A model generated the notes under the pieces. The model saw only the letters and a program-made list of their open reading frames with translations, did no database searches and had not been told where the DNA came from. Shown here piece by piece: positions 20,886 through 31,211 of a stretch of DNA of 64,000 nucleotides. Position numbers and translations under genes: made by a program. Each line of letters opens with the position of its first letter. Within the stretch, counting starts at the first letter, position 1. Source of the DNA: Serripes groenlandicus (taxonomy: Eukaryota; Mollusca; Bivalvia; Cardiida; Cardiidae); assembly GCA_031761405.1 (NCBI GenBank), contig JASEVX010000003.1, positions 63,038,423 through 63,102,422 of the forward strand, read 5' to 3'.

Positions 20886-21103
20886 CTAACCCTTTCTTCC
20901 CTTAGATGACTTTTGTTGCATCTGCAGCAGACGTCTTTTGAAAACATTGTGGTAAAATTAGAATTTGCTCATGATGAGCAATTTTTCCTTTTGACACAAT
21001 GTTTTTAACTATTCCTTCATTACACTGAAAGAGATTTTCAGCATTTTTGTGATATTGTTTTCAAAGTTGTCTGTTGCAGATTTGTTGTATCTGGGAAAGG
21101 ATA
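20886..21103 (+). mobile_element. Family A MITE
   Basis: CTAACCCTTTCTTCCCTTAG to CTGGGAAAGGATAA; abuts the next copy within 3 bp. Confidence 0.88.
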
Positions 21104-21105
21104 AT

Positions 21106-21335
21106 GTAACACTTTCCCTCATATAGACGCTTTCTGACGCTTCTGCAGCAGACGGCTTTTTGAAAACATAGTGACAAAAGAAGAAATTGCACAAAACGTG
21201 CAATTTCTCCTTTTGCCACAATGTTTTCCACTTTTTGTCATAGGTTATCCATTCAATTATGGAGATTTTCTATGTTTTGACAAAATACGTTCAAAGTCAT
21301 CTGCTGCAGAATTGTCGTATGAGGGAAAGGGGTAA
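21106..21335 (+). mobile_element. Family A MITE, full length 230 bp
   Basis: GTAACACTTTCCCTCATATA to GAGGGAAAGGGGTAA; hairpin GCACAAAACGTGC intact. Right end 28 nt from exon 9. Confidence 0.93.
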
Positions 21336-21362
21336 ACAATTTGATGACTTCGTCACACTTAC

Positions 21363-21818
21363 TTCCTCATTCTGCAGAGACTGGTTGACTCTGATATCAC
21401 CGGTCAGTCTACTGTTTTCATCGATACGGAAGAAATTCCCTGGGTTTTCTATGAGGAAGTATTTCACATCCGCATTGACTCCTATATCAGCATCGGTAGC
21501 TTCCAATCTGACAGCCACACTCCCGACGCTCAACTCCTTCAGCACATTGAGCGCGTAAGCGCTTTGACTGAACACTGGCGGGTTATCATTGATGTCCTTT
21601 ATTTCCACCAACAGGGCACATGATCCCTGTAAATTTCCTCCATCTGTTGCAATTACGTTAACTGGCACCCTTGTCGTAGCCACCAGAAGTTCTCGGTTTA
21701 TGGGAAAATTGGTGGTCATACTTCCGGTTTCAGTGTCAATGCTGAACCGACTATTGGATTCCCTTATGGAGTATGTCACGTTACCAAATCTACCAAAATC
21801 AGGGTCGATTGCATTGAC
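21363..21818 (-). CDS. CadN: CadN exon 9: EC6 and first part of EC7
   Basis: 456 nt, 152 codons, residues 848-999, phase 0 both ends. Acceptor TATTTCTAG, donor GTAAGT. Peptide has VNAIDPDFGRFGNVTYSI, VNVIATDGGNLQGSC, linker KDINDNPPVF, then LEATDADIGVNADVKYF and FFRIDENSRLTGDI. All canonical EC calcium motifs are present. Confidence 0.93.
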
Positions 21819-21861
21819 CTAGAAATATATTAAAAGAATATTTAGAAGAGCAGATCAAGAA

Positions 21862-22073
21862 CATTGCAAATTTGCAGCAGATGACTTTGAAAATATCTGC
21901 GTAAAAATATGGCAAAATCTCTGTCAATAAAAGATAATTTATTGAAGAGAAGAAAACATTGTGACAAAACGAGAAAGTGCTCATAATAAGCATATTTCTT
22001 CTTGTGCCACAATGTTTTCAAAAGTCGTCTGCTGCAAATGCCTCAAAATTTACTTCAGGCAGGAAAGGGTTAA
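21862..22073 (-). mobile_element. Family A MITE, left end lost
   Basis: Starts in the TTGCAGCAGATGACTTTG arm; ends GGAAAGGGTTAA. Confidence 0.82.
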
Positions 22074-22190
22074 GACATTTCCAACTTAAATAATCTACTA
22101 ACTGAGAAGATTTTATTGAGAGGCTTATGGCCCTATTACCTATCCTCCATGGTGACAAAACACATTTCTTCTTCCCAGTGGTTCAAAATA

Positions 22191-22559
22191 TTAAAGGCAT
22201 ACTAGCGCTTAAAAAGTATAAAATCCAATACATCATATAGGTAAACGGAGGTTCTATATATACATGGCAATTAAAACACCCCTTCTTTATCTCTGCATGC
22301 CGCATGTAATTTTTACATGATAGATTACTGAGTGACATGATTACTGTTGTATTTCTGTAAACAAACCTTAAACAGCTGGCAGCAATTCAATAGTTTGTTT
22401 ACCTTGTGGTAGTTAAATACATCAATAAAAAGTAACAATAATGTTGTTAAGGTTTGTACGTTTTCAAGTTTGCTATTAATTGTCATGTATATATAGAACC
22501 TCCGCTTACCTATGTGATGTATTGGTTTTTATACTTTTTAAACGCTAGTATGCCTTTAA
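22191..22559. mobile_element. 369-bp piggyBac-like MITE (TTAA, AGGCATACTAGCG)
   Basis: Exact TTAA at 22191-22194 and 22556-22559. Inverted ends of about 78 bp: AGGCATACTAGCGCTTAAAA left, and its inverse TTTTAAACGCTAGTATGCCT right, extending into GGAGGTTCTATATATACATG. TTAA duplication is the piggyBac signature. Unrelated to family A in sequence. Confidence 0.9.
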
Positions 22560-22626
22560 TGAACTCAATATTACATTGGAGTTTGTTTCAGTCTATGCAC
22601 CCAAACTGTCAATTCTTGTATATAAT

Positions 22627-22790
22627 TAGAACAAGAACACCGCGTACGGCACAGACGCTCGACTGATAGAAAACAGAAAAAAAGCTGAGCTGAACAAAAA
22701 CCTTAACCGGACGACCATGCCGACGCCGACGCCAAAGTCATGACTACAGCTCTCGTTTTTTAAAAAATCAAGCTAAAAAGGGAACCAAAA
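22627..22790 (+). repeat. Interspersed repeat shared with 8505-8700
   Basis: ACCGCGTACGGCACAGACGC, CTCGACTGATAGAAAACAG, CCTTAACCGGACGACCATGC. Confidence 0.75.
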
Positions 22791-22882
22791 ACTTCTTAAA
22801 ACTAATATTTTTATTTCAGAGCAGCAAGCTTGTATTCTCTGCATTTACATTGTTAGCTTCTTACTAATTTTACAAAAATTGT

Positions 22883-23075
22883 TTAACCCTTTCCCACCTG
22901 CAAAAGCATTGAGACGCACTAGAAGCAAACGATTTTTGAAAAATTTCTCCCTTGGCCACAATGTTTTCAACTTTATTTAACAATTAAACTATCTTTTATA
23001 GAAAATTTTCAGGTTTTTGTCACTATGTTTTCAAAGTCGTCTGCTGCAGATTTGCTGTATGTGGGAAAGAGTTAA
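22883..23075 (+). mobile_element. Family A MITE, deleted hairpin
   Basis: TTAACCCTTTCCCACCTG to GTGGGAAAGAGTTAA; left stem missing. Confidence 0.87.
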
Positions 23076-23222
23076 GCAAGAGCATACAAAGAAAAACATG
23101 TGGAGCCTGCCAGTATACAGGGAACCAAAATCTTCTACGGACAAAGATTTTAGTTTCAAAGCAAAAAAATTGTATCCCAAAGCTCCCTGTTTGCAAGAGG
23201 TTCTCCGGAAATATTCTCTTAC

Positions 23223-23500
23223 TTGAATAACGGATGCATTTGCCTCTTCCTCAAAAACACTTGGCAAGTAAGAAGAACAGCTGGGGAAAATTGGTCGATT
23301 GAGGTTATCAGTCAGTATGTATATTGTCACTGTTCCAGTGCTGCTTCGGGTGGTAGTATCACCAGTGCAGCATCCGCCATCGTCTGTAGCAACCACAATT
23401 AGATTGTACTCGAAATCCACAATTTGAGCCTGATTTGTTGCTATGGTTGCTATAACATTAATTCTCCCTGAATCACTAGCCATGCTAAATTTACCATTGG
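23223..23500 (-). CDS. CadN: CadN exon 8: EC5 core and EC5/EC6 linker
   Basis: 278 nt, residues 755-847, phase 1 in, phase 0 out. Acceptor TGTCTTTCAG, donor GTAAGA. Contains IVVATDDGGCCTGDTTT with adjacent cysteines, the atypical linker TDNLNRPIF, then PSCSSYLPSVFEEEANASV. This cysteine arrangement is the strongest single pointer to CadN. A tRNA-derived SINE starts about 20 nt beyond the acceptor. Confidence 0.9.
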
Positions 23501-23519
23501 CTGAAAGACAAAATGCAAG

Positions 23520-23823
23520 TATTGATTGATTTGTTGGGAGTTTAACGCCGTTTTCAAAAAATGTTCAGTCATATCAAGGGCAGTCAGCTCACCTACTCAT
23601 GTGTTTCCTGGCTTTCACACACCAGCAATCCACACAACAGTCCTTCCAAGCAAGTGGCTGCTTTTCCACATAGACTGTTAGCTCATTGGTGGAAGACGAA
23701 TGACGCCTGTCACAATGACTTTTGTCAAACAACGGAAAAAATGTTGGCCAAGTTGGGGTTCAAACTCAGAACCCCTGGATTGACAGCCTGTGTCACTACC
23801 GACTGAGCTACGGGGACTCGGCT
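23520..23823 (-). mobile_element. tRNA-derived SINE, near full length
   Basis: On the minus strand the head reads CCCCGTAGCTCAGTCGGTAG (A box) and GAGTTTGAACCCC (B box), a tRNA-like pol III promoter. The body ends in a tail with ATCAATCAAT. It sits about 20 nt beyond the exon 8 acceptor. A tRNA gene is excluded because no anticodon arm or 3' acceptor half pairs. Confidence 0.85.
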
Positions 23824-24245
23824 CATGCATGTATTGAATTAGAATAATGATTTACAGGATGTCTAGGATGAAACAGTTTAATTTATTTCTTCAAACAGAT
23901 GACATTTGACACCTGCAATTGAACTTTTTGAAAACATTGCAATATTTTCAACTCTTTATCATTATAGATCTTTGAGTTTTCTAGATTGTTGAAATTCTTC
24001 ATCTGATGATTGTATAGAAGACGACCTTTGAAAATGGGATAATGTATATGTGATATTTCATATATTTAAAAGCATTAGAGATAAAAAGTAAGACACCTAA
24101 ACAATTTAATGAAAGAATTATACAATTTGAAACAAGAGTTAATCATGGTGAGAAAGAGAAATATTGTTTAATATGTTGTTTGCTGCAAAGGTATCAAAAG
24201 TCATCTGATTATAAGAAATGAGACAGGTCTCTAAAGTTGATTCTT

Positions 24246-24475
24246 TTAACCCTTTCCCACATACAACAAATCTGCAGCAGACGACTTTGAAAACATCTAG
24301 GCAAAAACATGGAAAAATCCCCATAAATGAAGGTATAATTACTGAAAAAAGATGAAAACATTGTGTCAAAAGGATAAATTGCTCGTTTTGAGCAATTTCT
24401 TCTTTTGTCACATTGTTTTCAATACTCATCTGCAGCAAAGGCATCAGAAAGCGTCTGTATGTGGAAAAGGGTTAA
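24246..24475 (-). mobile_element. Family A MITE, full length 230 bp
   Basis: TTAACCCTTTCCCACATACA to GTGGAAAAGGGTTAA, hairpin loop GCTCGTTTTGAGC. Confidence 0.94.
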
Positions 24476-25137
24476 TGAATGTGTAAAACACACCTAACAA
24501 GAAACCAAATTGTCAGTTATATGTAGCCTTCCAATAAGTAAAAGTGTGATGGACAGACAGACAGACATACAGATAGAAAGACAAGGACTGAACCCATCAA
24601 GGCAGGCCACACAAAAGATCTATAAGTCAAATGACGTCAAAAACATCTGCGGCCATGCTGATCTACATCCAAATAGTCCCTAAATAAACCTTTGTTTGCG
24701 TAGAAATGAGTGTATGCCTTCACCAGAATGCATTAACTATATATGACATTGAGTTTTAATTCATTGTAAATGTGTATAGGATGCACTGGAAATGATTGAT
24801 CTGATCATTTTTAGTGTTTCAACCTTATTTAAAGTGAAAAAAGAGAACGTGAAAAACCAGTCTCCTCCCAGCTAGAATTCGTCAAAAATGACTAACCATT
24901 TTTGCGGGTGAATTCTTTCTTGCACCCCAATTTTCTTTTGATTGTTTTAAAGCTAAGAGGTAACTCTTTTCAATGATATAGTCTGTTCTATCTGAGAAAC
25001 GCTTCTGGTTGATTTACAATTTTGATTGTATGTTCTCACAGAGACCTAAACTAACATTATTTTAGGGTCTCTGGTTCTCACATCCATATTGTTTATCCCT
25101 TTAAGTTAAGAGTTAGTATGGTAACTCCTTATTTCTT
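24476..25137. repeat. Intron 7 with a diverged ~520-bp duplication
   Basis: 24680-25020 and 25240-25580 share CCTAAA.AAACCTTTGTTTG, TAGAAATGAGTGTAT, GTGTATAGGATGCACTGGAA and AGGTAACTCTTTTCAATGAT in the same order, so the segment was duplicated locally. Confidence 0.75.
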
Positions 25138-25213
25138 TTAACCTTTTTCCACATTTAGACCCTTTATGACACCACTGCAGCTGAAATCAGTGTGGCAAAA
25201 GAAGAAATAGTTC
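25138..25213 (+). mobile_element. Family A left end, truncated
   Basis: TTAACCTTTTTCCACATTTA to GTGGCAAAAGAAGAAAT, then switches to the duplicated intronic sequence. Confidence 0.75.
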
Positions 25214-25677
25214 AATACATCCACTGACTTGCTGATTTACACCACTATAGTCCCTAAAGAAACCTTTATTTGTGTAGAAATGAGTGTATAGCATCACCAG
25301 AATATATTGAATATATGACATTGAGTTTCAATGCATTGTGAATGTGTATAGGATGCACTGGAAATTATTGATTTGATCACTTTTAGAATTTTGACCTTGT
25401 GTGAAAGTAGAGAATGCTAAACAACAGTTTTGTCCGGGCCCGATTTGGTCCAAAATGACGGTAACCATTTTCGCCTGGTGAGTTCTTTCTTGCATAATGC
25501 ATGACCCCACATTTTCTTTGATCTGTTTTAAAGCTAGGAGGTAACTCTTTTCAATGATATATGGTGTTCTACATAAGAAACACTTAGAAAGAGTGATAAT
25601 TGTGGACTGAAACTGGTCAATTTACACGGAAACAAAGAAGGATTTATTTTGGTGTATTGTAACCTAAATAACATCTA

Positions 25678-25844
25678 GTTTAATACAGAATATCTCTTAA
25701 AATGAAGGTATATTTACTGAAAAAAGTTGAAAACATTGTTGCAAAAGGAGAAATTGCTCATCTTGAGCAATTTCTCCCGTTGTCAAAATGCTTTCAAAAG
25801 TCGTCTGCTGCGTCAGAAAGCGTCTATATAAAGGAAAGGGTTAA
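25678..25844 (-). mobile_element. Family A MITE, left-truncated
   Basis: Intact hairpin GGAGAAATTGCTCATCTTGA and GCAATTTCTCC; right end GGAAAGGGTTAA. Confidence 0.87.
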
Positions 25845-25951
25845 AACCTTGCAAAAGGTTAACACAAATATGTATGACAGTACATGGAGGCAAGACATTA
25901 TGTGGGAAACAGCTGAGCACTAGCCTCTTTAAAGTTTATACAAGACCTCGG

Positions 25952-26736
25952 GCTGAGAGTGTCTCGCCCTTCAAAGAAATTTGACCTAGTGACCTAGTGT
26001 TTGACCTACCCCATTACCCAGTTTTGATGATGATCTTGACCAAGATCACTTGTGATCTAATAACTTTTCATGAAGATTAAATAAAATATTTGATTTCACA
26101 AGGTTATTCTAACATTTGACCTAGTAACCTACTTGTTGACCCCCATGACCTATTTGTGAACTTGACTAGTGGTTAAATTTCGTGAAGATTGAATGAAGAA
26201 AGAGACTTTTAGAGTGTTAAGAAGATTATTCCAAATTAAGGCAAATTATGAGCTTGACCTTGATATTTTGATCTTGAATGATGTTCAATGACCCAACAAT
26301 ACATCTGACATAGTTTCAAAAAAATTGCAGCAGGGGTTGCTGAGATATAACCAAGGTTAAGTTTTGAGGTTAAGTTACCTAACAACGTTCAAGTTCTGCC
26401 AAATTATGACCTTGACCTTAAAAATGTTGACATTGAATAATGTCCCATGACCAAACAATATATCTGACATAGTTTCAGAAAAATTCCACTAGGGGTTGCT
26501 GAGATATAACCAAAGTTTTGAGGTTAAGTTACCTAACCAAGTTCAAATTCTGCCAAAATATGACCTTGACCTTGAAAAGTTTGACGCTGAATGATGTCCC
26601 ATGACCATTCAATACATCTGACAAAGTTTCAGAAAAAATCCAGAAGGGGTTGCTGAGAAATATTGATTTGTAAAAGTGGCTGCCGCCGTCACCGGAAAAG
26701 TGACTACTATGTCTCACTCCACTATCGTGGGCGAGA
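25952..26736 (+). mobile_element. GTCTCGCCC-ended TGACCT-rich repeat
   Basis: Ends GTGTCTCGCCC and GGGCGAGAC are inverted. The interior has many TGACCT / TTGACCTTGA motifs and three ~130-bp diverged units (GACCTTGACCTT, GTTGCTGAGATATAACC). A very common bivalve repeat type (general knowledge). Confidence 0.75.
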
Positions 26737-26775
26737 CAATAAAATGAGTGAATTACCTACACTTATGGCTAAAAT

Positions 26776-26946
26776 CAGAGCTCTATAATAAGGGGTACTC
26801 AAGGGGTACTCAATGGTTACTCAATGGGTACACAATGGGTACTCAAAAGAATCTTTTGAGTACATGTACCTACATTGTATGGTTTGGTTGTATAATAAGA
26901 GAGATATTGTATGGAAAAGAGCTGTATACCCCATCTTATCTGAGCC
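26776..26946. mobile_element. Family C element, partial
   Basis: AGAGCTCTATAATAAGGGG, TGGGTACTCAAAAGAATC and AAGAGAGATATTGTATGG match family C; repeated GGGTACTCAA units near the fold. Confidence 0.7.
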
Positions 26947-26965
26947 TCTGGCCGAAGTATAAGTT

Positions 26966-27168
26966 TTAACCCTTTCCCACATACAGACGCATTTTGATAC
27001 ATCTGCAGCAGACAATTTTTGAAAACCTTGTGGCAAAAGGAGATATTGCTCATTATGTTTATATTTCTATATAATAATAAAATCTTTATTTATGAAGATT
27101 TTCCACGTCTTTGGCAATATGTTTTCGAAGTCGTCTGCTGTCGTTTGTTGTATGTGGGAATTGGTTGA
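26966..27168 (+). mobile_element. Family A MITE
   Basis: TTAACCCTTTCCCACATACA to GTATGTGGGAATTGG; right hairpin arm lost. Confidence 0.85.
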
Positions 27169-27264
27169 AGTCTATTACAAGCAGATATCAAAAAAGATTA
27201 TCGTCAGCTGAAAGATTGCAACAAAATATACAGTATTTAAGATCAGATGTTATGTAATAATATC

Positions 27265-27493
27265 TGCCTCGAATGCAGGAGGTAGTGGGTTCGATCCCTG
27301 GCCAGATCATACCAAAGACTTAATAAATGGTAGTAATGGCTGCGGACCATGGGGCTCTGGTTGCTGAGTTAGCATTATGACTGACTGGATGGTGTAATGA
27401 TAAATGGACCAGTATTAATGGTAACTTACCCAGGAAATGATGTCATATAACTGAGGAATTGTTGAAAGCGGCGTAAAACACTAAACAATCAAC
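27265..27493 (+). mobile_element. tRNA-derived SINE, second family
   Basis: B box GTGGGTTCGATCCCTGGCC preceded by TCTGCCTCGAATGCAGGAGG; tail region GTTGAAAGCGGCGTAAAACA then CTAAACAATCAA. Same family as 31250-31444 and 33318-33586 (minus). Confidence 0.82.
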
Positions 27494-27570
27494 CGACTAT
27501 ATGATAATAAATTACCTCATGGCTTTAACACGAAAAACAATTATCAGGCGTTTACTTGAAAATAAATTAC

Positions 27571-27833
27571 CTCCATCAATTAGAGAATAAGTTACTGTAT
27601 CGCCTTCGTCTCTGTCCGTGGCCTGCACTCTATAAACTTCCGCCCCCAAGGTGGCGTCGTATCTAACTTCTGCACTCATCTTCTCTGGGAATTCTGGGTC
27701 TTCGTCATTCAAATTCTCCATGAAGATACGTACAGTTGCCTGACCTGTTTTTCTCGTTATTGGATCATGGTCCGTCGCAAAGACTTTAAAGTCATATAGC
27801 TTTGGACTTGGGATGCTGTCATAATCCAAATGT
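27571..27833 (-). CDS. CadN: CadN exon 7: end of EC4, start of EC5
   Basis: 263 nt, residues 667-755, phase 2 in, phase 1 out. Acceptor CTTTTCACAG, donor GTAATT. Starts EHLDYDS, continues YDFKVFATDHDP, linker FMENLNDEDPEF, then YRVQATDRDEGDTVTYSLIDG. The NLNDEDPEF linker is a CadN-like variant of DxNDN. Confidence 0.9.
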
Positions 27834-27982
27834 CTGTGAAAAGGCAGATCGAGACATCTTATAAATATTCGGCACATTTTAAAATTAAAGATCGATTCAG
27901 CAATTAAGATTACATACAATTTTAATTCATCCAAAATTAGGATATCAGTATTGTTCATTTCTTTGTTCAGATGATTAAAACA

Positions 27983-28190
27983 CTTCCCAAATTTTAAGAC
28001 ACTTTTTGACGGCAATGCAGCAGACGACTTTTGAAAACATTGTGACAAAAGGAGAAATTGCTCATAATGAGCAATTTCTCCTTTAGTCACAATGTTTTCA
28101 ACTTTATTCAATAATTAAACTGTTAGTTATAGAAATTTTCCCTATTCTTACTGAGATGCTTTCCGATGCTTCTGCAGAATTTGAAGGTAA
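27983..28190 (+). mobile_element. Family A MITE, decayed ends
   Basis: Perfect hairpin GGAGAAATTGCTCATAATGA and GCAATTTCTCC flanked by CATTGTGAC/GTCACAATG; left terminus lost. Confidence 0.83.
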
Positions 28191-28251
28191 ATCCTCATAC
28201 CGAAAGTAAAAAGTTACCTAGGGGGTTTGTACACTGATTGCTTTGGTCAAA

Positions 28252-28387
28252 GTCATAATGAGCAATTTCTCCTTTAGTCACAATGTTTTCAACTCTATTC
28301 AATAATTGTTTTTTCATTTACGAAGATTTTCAATATTTTAGCCAATACGTATTCAAATAGGTCTGCTGTAGTTGTGTTGTATGTTGA
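28252..28387 (+). mobile_element. Family A right two-thirds
   Basis: Starts in the hairpin loop CATAATGAGCAATTTCTCC; likely a duplicated piece of the preceding copy. Confidence 0.75.
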
Positions 28388-28459
28388 TGTTGTATACCGT
28401 GACAAGCCAACAGGCAGCCGCCAAGACAGACAACCAAAAGTGATTTCCACATTACTTAC

Positions 28460-28586
28460 TCTTTCACCCTTATCTCTGCAGTGTAGGTACCGTCTGTTCT
28501 GTCCGGGTCTAGATTGATGACCTCAAAGTTATCATTGTTCACGGAGAATGAGAGTTTAGTGTTAGCGTCATTATCAGCGGCTGTCA
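28460..28586 (-). CDS. CadN: CadN exon 6: EC4 core
   Basis: 127 nt, residues 625-667, phase 1 in, phase 2 out; found by splice phase. Acceptor CATTTCAG, donor GTAAGT. Peptide begins VTAADNDANTKLSFSV, continues NNDNFEVINLDPDRTDGTYT and ends AEIRVK. ADNDAN and the F-V-I-N strand match an EC repeat, and phases fit exon 5 and exon 7 exactly. Confidence 0.88.
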
Positions 28587-28610
28587 CTGAAATGAGTCAC
28601 ATTTAAAATT

Positions 28611-29188
28611 AGCCTTTCCCACATATAATAATAATAATTCTTTATTTGTAAATAAAGGCCACCAGCCCGAAGAGTCTTTCTGCACCAAACTTAACACATT
28701 GAAAGAAGACCTGATACTCTTCTTCAACTATCACAATATCTGTAGAGAGCAAACAATAGGAAAAAACACGATTTTCCCTTTCAATATTCAAATGTCTACC
28801 TAATTCTATTCTAATTTTATGGCTAGAACAATGAAAACGTCTTAAAGCCTCCCTTAAATACGGAGAGATATCTGTTAAAGATTTCTTTCCGGATTTAACA
28901 AAGAAGCGATATGTTTATGAGATCACAACGTGAAGAACTGTTAATCATTTCTTGTAAATATTGAAAGGAACAATCTGAAATTCTTTGTTTAAATAAACAT
29001 AAACGGATGTTTTTTGAGGCCTGACTGAGCAGTTTTTGAAAAAATTTGGCAAAAGAAGAGATTGCTCATAATGAGCAATTTCTCCTTCTGCCATAATGTT
29101 TTCAAAATACATGTATATCAAATAACTTTTCTTTCATTTATAGAGAGTTTCTGTATTTTCAATGTCATCTGCTGAAGATTTATTTTAA
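28611..29188 (+). mobile_element. Family A MITE interrupted by a LINE 3' end
   Basis: 28611-28628 is a left end (TTAGCCTTTCCCACATA); 29030-29188 is the matching right part with GAAGAGATTGCTCATAATGA and ending ATTTTAA. Confidence 0.75.
28629..29029 (-). pseudogene. LINE (non-LTR retrotransposon) 3' fragment
   Basis: Minus-strand frame from 28911 to 28642 reads YRFFVKSGKKSLTDISPYLR, then KIRIELGRHLNIERENRVF, EEEYQVFFQC and KFGAERLF. This matches the C-terminal tail typical of mollusc LINE polyproteins (LRIE.GR..N..RE.R.C / VEDEYH....C). Upstream, a second frame (FKQRISDCSFQYLQEMINSS) shows a frameshift. The 3' tail is ATTATTATTATTAT. Truncated and broken. Confidence 0.78.
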
Positions 29189-29393
29189 CCCTTTCCCTTA
29201 TATAGATGCTTTCTGATGCAGCAGACGGCTTTTTGAAAACATAGTAACAAAACGTGCAATTTCTCCATTTTGTCACAATATTTTTTTCGCTTTTAGTCAT
29301 AGGTTATCCATTCAATTATAGAGATTTCCATTTTTTGACAAAATATGTTCAAAGTCGTCTGCTGCAGAATTGTCGTATGAGGGTAAGGGTTAA
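29185..29393 (+). mobile_element. Family A MITE, left hairpin arm deleted
   Basis: TTAACCCTTTCCCTTATATA to GAGGGTAAGGGTTAA. Confidence 0.9.
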
Positions 29394-29432
29394 GCGTGAA
29401 AGTGTAATCAATATCCGAGAACAACCAATTGG

Positions 29433-29538
29433 ATAAAAAATTGCTCGTTTTGAGCAATTTCTTCCTTTTTTACTATGTTTTCAAAAAGCCGTCTGCTGAA
29501 GAGGCGTCCGAAACCATTTATATGAGGGAAAGGGTTAA
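29433..29538 (-). mobile_element. Family A right half
   Basis: Starts at the hairpin (TTGCTCGTTTTGAGCAATTT); ends GAGGGAAAGGGTTAA shared with the next copy. Confidence 0.88.
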
Positions 29539-29766
29539 CCCTTTTCCACCTATAGACGCATTTTAACGCATCTGCAGCAGACGACTTTTGAAAACATGGT
29601 GACAAAGGAAGAAATTGCTCAAAACCAGCAATTTTTTATTCTATTGCCACAACGTTTTCATTTTTTTTCAGTAATTTTACCTACAAGTATAGAGATTTTA
29701 TATATTTTTGAGTAGACATTTTCAAAGTCGACTGCTGCAGATGTGCTGTATTTGGGAAAGGATTAA
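29535..29766 (+). mobile_element. Family A MITE
   Basis: TTAACCCTTTTCCACCTATA to TTGGGAAAGGATTAA; shares its left TTAA with the preceding copy. Confidence 0.9.
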
Positions 29767-29819
29767 AAGAACAATTTGCAACATCATCGCCCCCACATCA
29801 TGCGTTCTATTGTCACTTC

Positions 29820-29986
29820 ATTATCCCTTTCTCACCCACAATAAATTTGCAGCAGACGATTTTGAAGACATTGTGGCAAATGGAGAAATTGCTCATTATG
29901 TGCAAATCCTCCATTTGCCACAATGTTTTCAAAAGCCGTCTGCTGCAGAAGCATCAAAATGCATCAACATGTAGGAAAGTGATAAA
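29820..29986 (-). mobile_element. Family A MITE, short
   Basis: ATTATCCCTTTCTCACCCAC to GTAGGAAAGTGATAA; stem ATTGTGGCAAATGGAG / CTCCATTTGCCACAAT keeps compensating changes. Confidence 0.87.
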
Positions 29987-30160
29987 AAGCCAAATTAAAG
30001 TGCTTGGGTTATCCGACAATGGTATTGAGATAGTGGTGATAACATTGTAAGTAAAAAAGAAATAGTTCGTTTTGACAGTTCCTCATTTTTCTACAATGTT
30101 TTCATATCACCTCAACCATAACCATCTCTATGAGGGCAAAAGGTTCATGGCATATCAGTT

Positions 30161-30451
30161 TTAACCCTTTCCTACTTATAGACGCTTTCTCATCTCTAAA
30201 GCAGACGACATTTGAAAACCTTTGGGTAAAAGAAGGAATTGCTCAAGAAGAGCAATTTTTCCTGTTTGCCACAATTTTGATTACATTTTCCGTAATAATA
30301 CCTTCAGAGAGATTTTCCATAATGCTTTTACTATATCATGGCCATGTTTAAAACGTGATTTATTTATTCTTTTAACTCTTTGTTTTCAATATTTTGTCTG
30401 GATGTTTTCTACGTCGTCTGCTGAGAATTTGCTGTATGAGGGAGAGGCTTA
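30161..30451 (+). mobile_element. Family A MITE with insertion in linker
   Basis: TTAACCCTTTCCTACTTATA to GAGGGAGAGGCTTA. Extra ~60 bp near 30340-30400. Ends about 9 nt from exon 5. Confidence 0.85.
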
Positions 30452-30460
30452 TACTCTTAC

Positions 30461-30572
30461 CTGTGATCAATGATCTACCCAATGCAATGTTTTCTGGAAC
30501 ATTCTCTTTCTTGTAGGTCGATCTACTAAATTGTGGTGGATATTCATTCTGGTCCGTGACTCGTAATGAAAC
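30461..30572 (-). CDS. CadN: CadN exon 5: EC3/EC4 linker
   Basis: 112 nt, residues 588-625, phase 0 in, phase 1 out. Encodes VSLRVTDQNEYPPQF, STYKKENVPENIALGRSL and ITG, i.e. linker and the first strands with the PENxxxG motif of EC4. Donor GTAAGA; the terminus of a family A MITE is about 9 nt away. Confidence 0.9.
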
Positions 30573-30630
30573 CTGCATCAAAAATGAATAGATTTATAGT
30601 CCTGGTAAAGCAACCATACATTTTACTGCA

Positions 30631-30858
30631 TTAACCCTTTCCCTCATACAGCAATTCTGCAGCAGACGACTTTGAATGTATTTTGTAAAAACATAGAAAA
30701 TCTCCATAATTGAATGGATAACCTATGACAAAAAGTTGAAAACATTGTGACAAAAGGAGAAATTGCACGTTTTGTGCAATTCTTCCTTTGTCACTATGTT
30801 TTCAAAAAGCCGTCTGATGCAGAGGCGTCAGAAAGCCTCTATATGAGGGACAGGGTTA
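30631..30858 (-). mobile_element. Family A MITE, full length
   Basis: TTAACCCTTTCCCTCATACA to GAGGGACAGGGTTAA; hairpin GCACGTTTTGTGC. Confidence 0.94.
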
Positions 30859-30901
30859 AGATACTTCAATATGTATTTCTTTCAGATAAAAGTTTTAATT
30901 T

Positions 30902-31133
30902 TTAACCCTTTCCCACATTCAATAAATCTGCAGCAGACGACTTTGAAATAATATAGGCAAAAACACAGAAAATCAATAAAAACGTAGGTACAATCACTAT
31001 AAAAAGGTTGAAAGCAATAATGGCAAAAGAAGAAATTTGCTCATATTGAGCAATTTCTCCTTTTGTCAGAATGTTGTCAAAAGTTGTCTGCTGCAGAGGC
31101 GCCAGAAAGCGTCTATTTGAGGGAAAGGGTTAA
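30902..31133 (-). mobile_element. Family A MITE, full length
   Basis: TTAACCCTTTCCCACATTCA to GAGGGAAAGGGTTAA; hairpin GCTCATATTGAGC. Confidence 0.94.
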
Positions 31134-31211
31134 AGAGCAACATTTCTCAAGAATGGCTGTGTTTGCTAGATGTTATTCCACAGAAGTTGTAACAATTTGT
31201 TTTTTACACTC

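Noticed and set aside
23780..23823. tRNA gene on the minus strand
   Set aside because: A and B boxes are present but no complete cloverleaf; the sequence continues into a SINE body with a repeat tail.
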